Assembly (NCBI GenBank): GCA_963835165.1
Contig: CAWIGD010000036.1
Span: 11,117-75,116 of the forward strand
Reading direction: 5' to 3'
DNA length: 64,000 nucleotides
Source: VAZQ01 sp963835165
GTDB lineage: Bacteria > Pseudomonadota > Alphaproteobacteria > Rhizobiales > Xanthobacteraceae
Positions 63,564-64,000 of the stretch are shown here, in pieces; the stretch's first letter is position 1, and every line of letters starts with the position of its first letter. The notes under the pieces were generated by a model. That model had not been told where the DNA came from. It searched no databases and worked only from the letters and a program-made list of their open reading frames with translations. A program made the translations under genes and the position numbers.

Positions 63564-63755
63564 CCATAGGCGCTAAGATAAGCACATTTCGTGTCCCGGA
63601 TGCGGTGCAGCGCGAGCGTAGCGAAGCGGTGCGCCGCTGTTCCGGGACCTTCACGAAGGTGGTGTGCGTTACGATCCCGGGTCTGCAGCGCACCACTCGC
63701 CTCCGGCTCGCGCTGCGCTGCGCCCGGGACACGCCCGTTATCTTAGTGCCTATGG
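63564..63755. repeat. MITE-like palindromic element containing repeat copy 3
   Basis: The outer inverted repeats CCATAGGCGCTAAGATA (63564-63580) and TATCTTAGTGCCTATGG (63739-63755) match at 16 of 17 bases. Inside is a 142-bp unit (63591-63732) with ends GTGTCCCGGATGCGGTGCAG and CTGCGCTGCGCCCGGGACAC, the same type as the GIY-YIG-associated repeats at 38558 and 39104 and equal in length to copy 2. No nuclease gene accompanies this copy. Confidence 0.65.
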
Positions 63756-64000
63756 GGCGCCGCTCCCATGCGGCGCCGGTTTCGCGAAACGGGCCGACCG
63801 CCACCCGCGCACGCCCGCGCGCTCGATCGCCTGCCGGACCATCAGCACGCCGACACGAGCGTGCCCGTGGACGGGAGTTCTATGGGGGCGAACGGCACGA
63901 GGCGCGTTCCTGGGGTGCGAACGCCCGGCCGAAGTCAGGGCGGATGCGAGCCCAACGGGGCTCGAGCGGCGGCGGTCGTGGTGAACCGTGCGCGACCGGC
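63756..64000. other. Window end, no gene recognised
   Basis: About 245 bases after the palindromic element. A + strand open frame crosses it but is Arg/Ala/Pro-biased with no family resemblance or start context. A gene beginning beyond the window may have its upstream region here. Confidence 0.35.

Noticed and set aside
1..64000. CRISPR array or rRNA operon
   Set aside because: No regularly spaced short direct repeats with unique spacers and no rRNA-like conserved blocks; the only regular array is the coding 150-bp repeat at 59.9-60.7 kb.

Overview
The window is high-GC DNA from an alphaproteobacterium, most likely of the Hyphomicrobiales (Bradyrhizobium/Xanthobacteraceae-like). This rests on an HvrA-type H-NS protein, an EipA/DUF1134 envelope protein, many orphan solute-binding proteins of the TctC/Bug, TAXI and TRAP types, and small rhizobial-style hypothetical proteins and intergenic palindromes. 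No rRNA or CRISPR array is visible. Two tRNA genes are present: Val-CAC at 5348-5422 and Glu-CTC at 63428-63503 (minus strand).

Layout. 0-1.7 kb: the end of an integrated element (RHH-like protein and tyrosine integrase). 1.8-9.5 kb: housekeeping and envelope genes (CysQ, EipA, a membrane-anchored coiled-coil protein, tRNA-Val, H-NS, an exported isoaspartyl-methyltransferase-like protein, an L,D-transpeptidase, DUF971, DUF2927). 9.6-26.6 kb: a large catabolic island. It holds a TPP enzyme, a TctA-TctB fusion permease, an NDP-forming acyl-CoA synthetase, an acyl-CoA dehydrogenase, a two-domain extradiol-type dioxygenase, HyuA/HyuB, a racemase-fold protein, two TctC proteins, a cupin and a TAXI protein. 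It looks like uptake plus ring or amide breakdown of an unidentified compound. 26.9-29.2 kb: a cytochrome c and a heme-motif/Vgb-propeller protein. 29.7-33.3 kb: a thioredoxin-reductase-like flavoprotein and a minus-strand DoxX, LLM monooxygenase and Rieske oxygenase operon.

34-38.5 kb: a long autotransporter broken by several frame lesions. 38.5-39.3 kb: a tandem repeat/GIY-YIG nuclease unit with a truncated second copy. 40-44.2 kb: ClC antiporter, FUSC-type exporter (frameshifted) and Na+/H+ antiporter. 44.5-46.6 kb: small proteins, including an acyl-carrier-like protein without its serine. 47.1-49.1 kb: an overlapping pair of a DhnA-type aldolase and a class II 3-dehydroquinate synthase homologue. 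This is the archaeal early-shikimate or 3-amino-4-hydroxybenzoate (GriI/GriH) chemistry and is the most distinctive find.

49.5-63.4 kb: accessory DNA with gene remnants, a TRAP transporter with a TauD dioxygenase, a DUF1080 protein, an NMT1-type binding protein divergent from an amidohydrolase-amidohydrolase-Rieske ferredoxin operon, an FG-GAP protein with exact 150-bp-period repeats, and a TIGR03032-like protein. This stretch ends at tRNA-Glu, and the tRNA's last 15 bases recur at 50076-50090, suggesting an att-bounded island.

At least eight loci carry single-base frame lesions while the sequence beyond each still encodes a conserved protein end. Either the assembly contains uncorrected indels or the region is decaying. 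Frames should be checked against raw reads before any gene is called dead.
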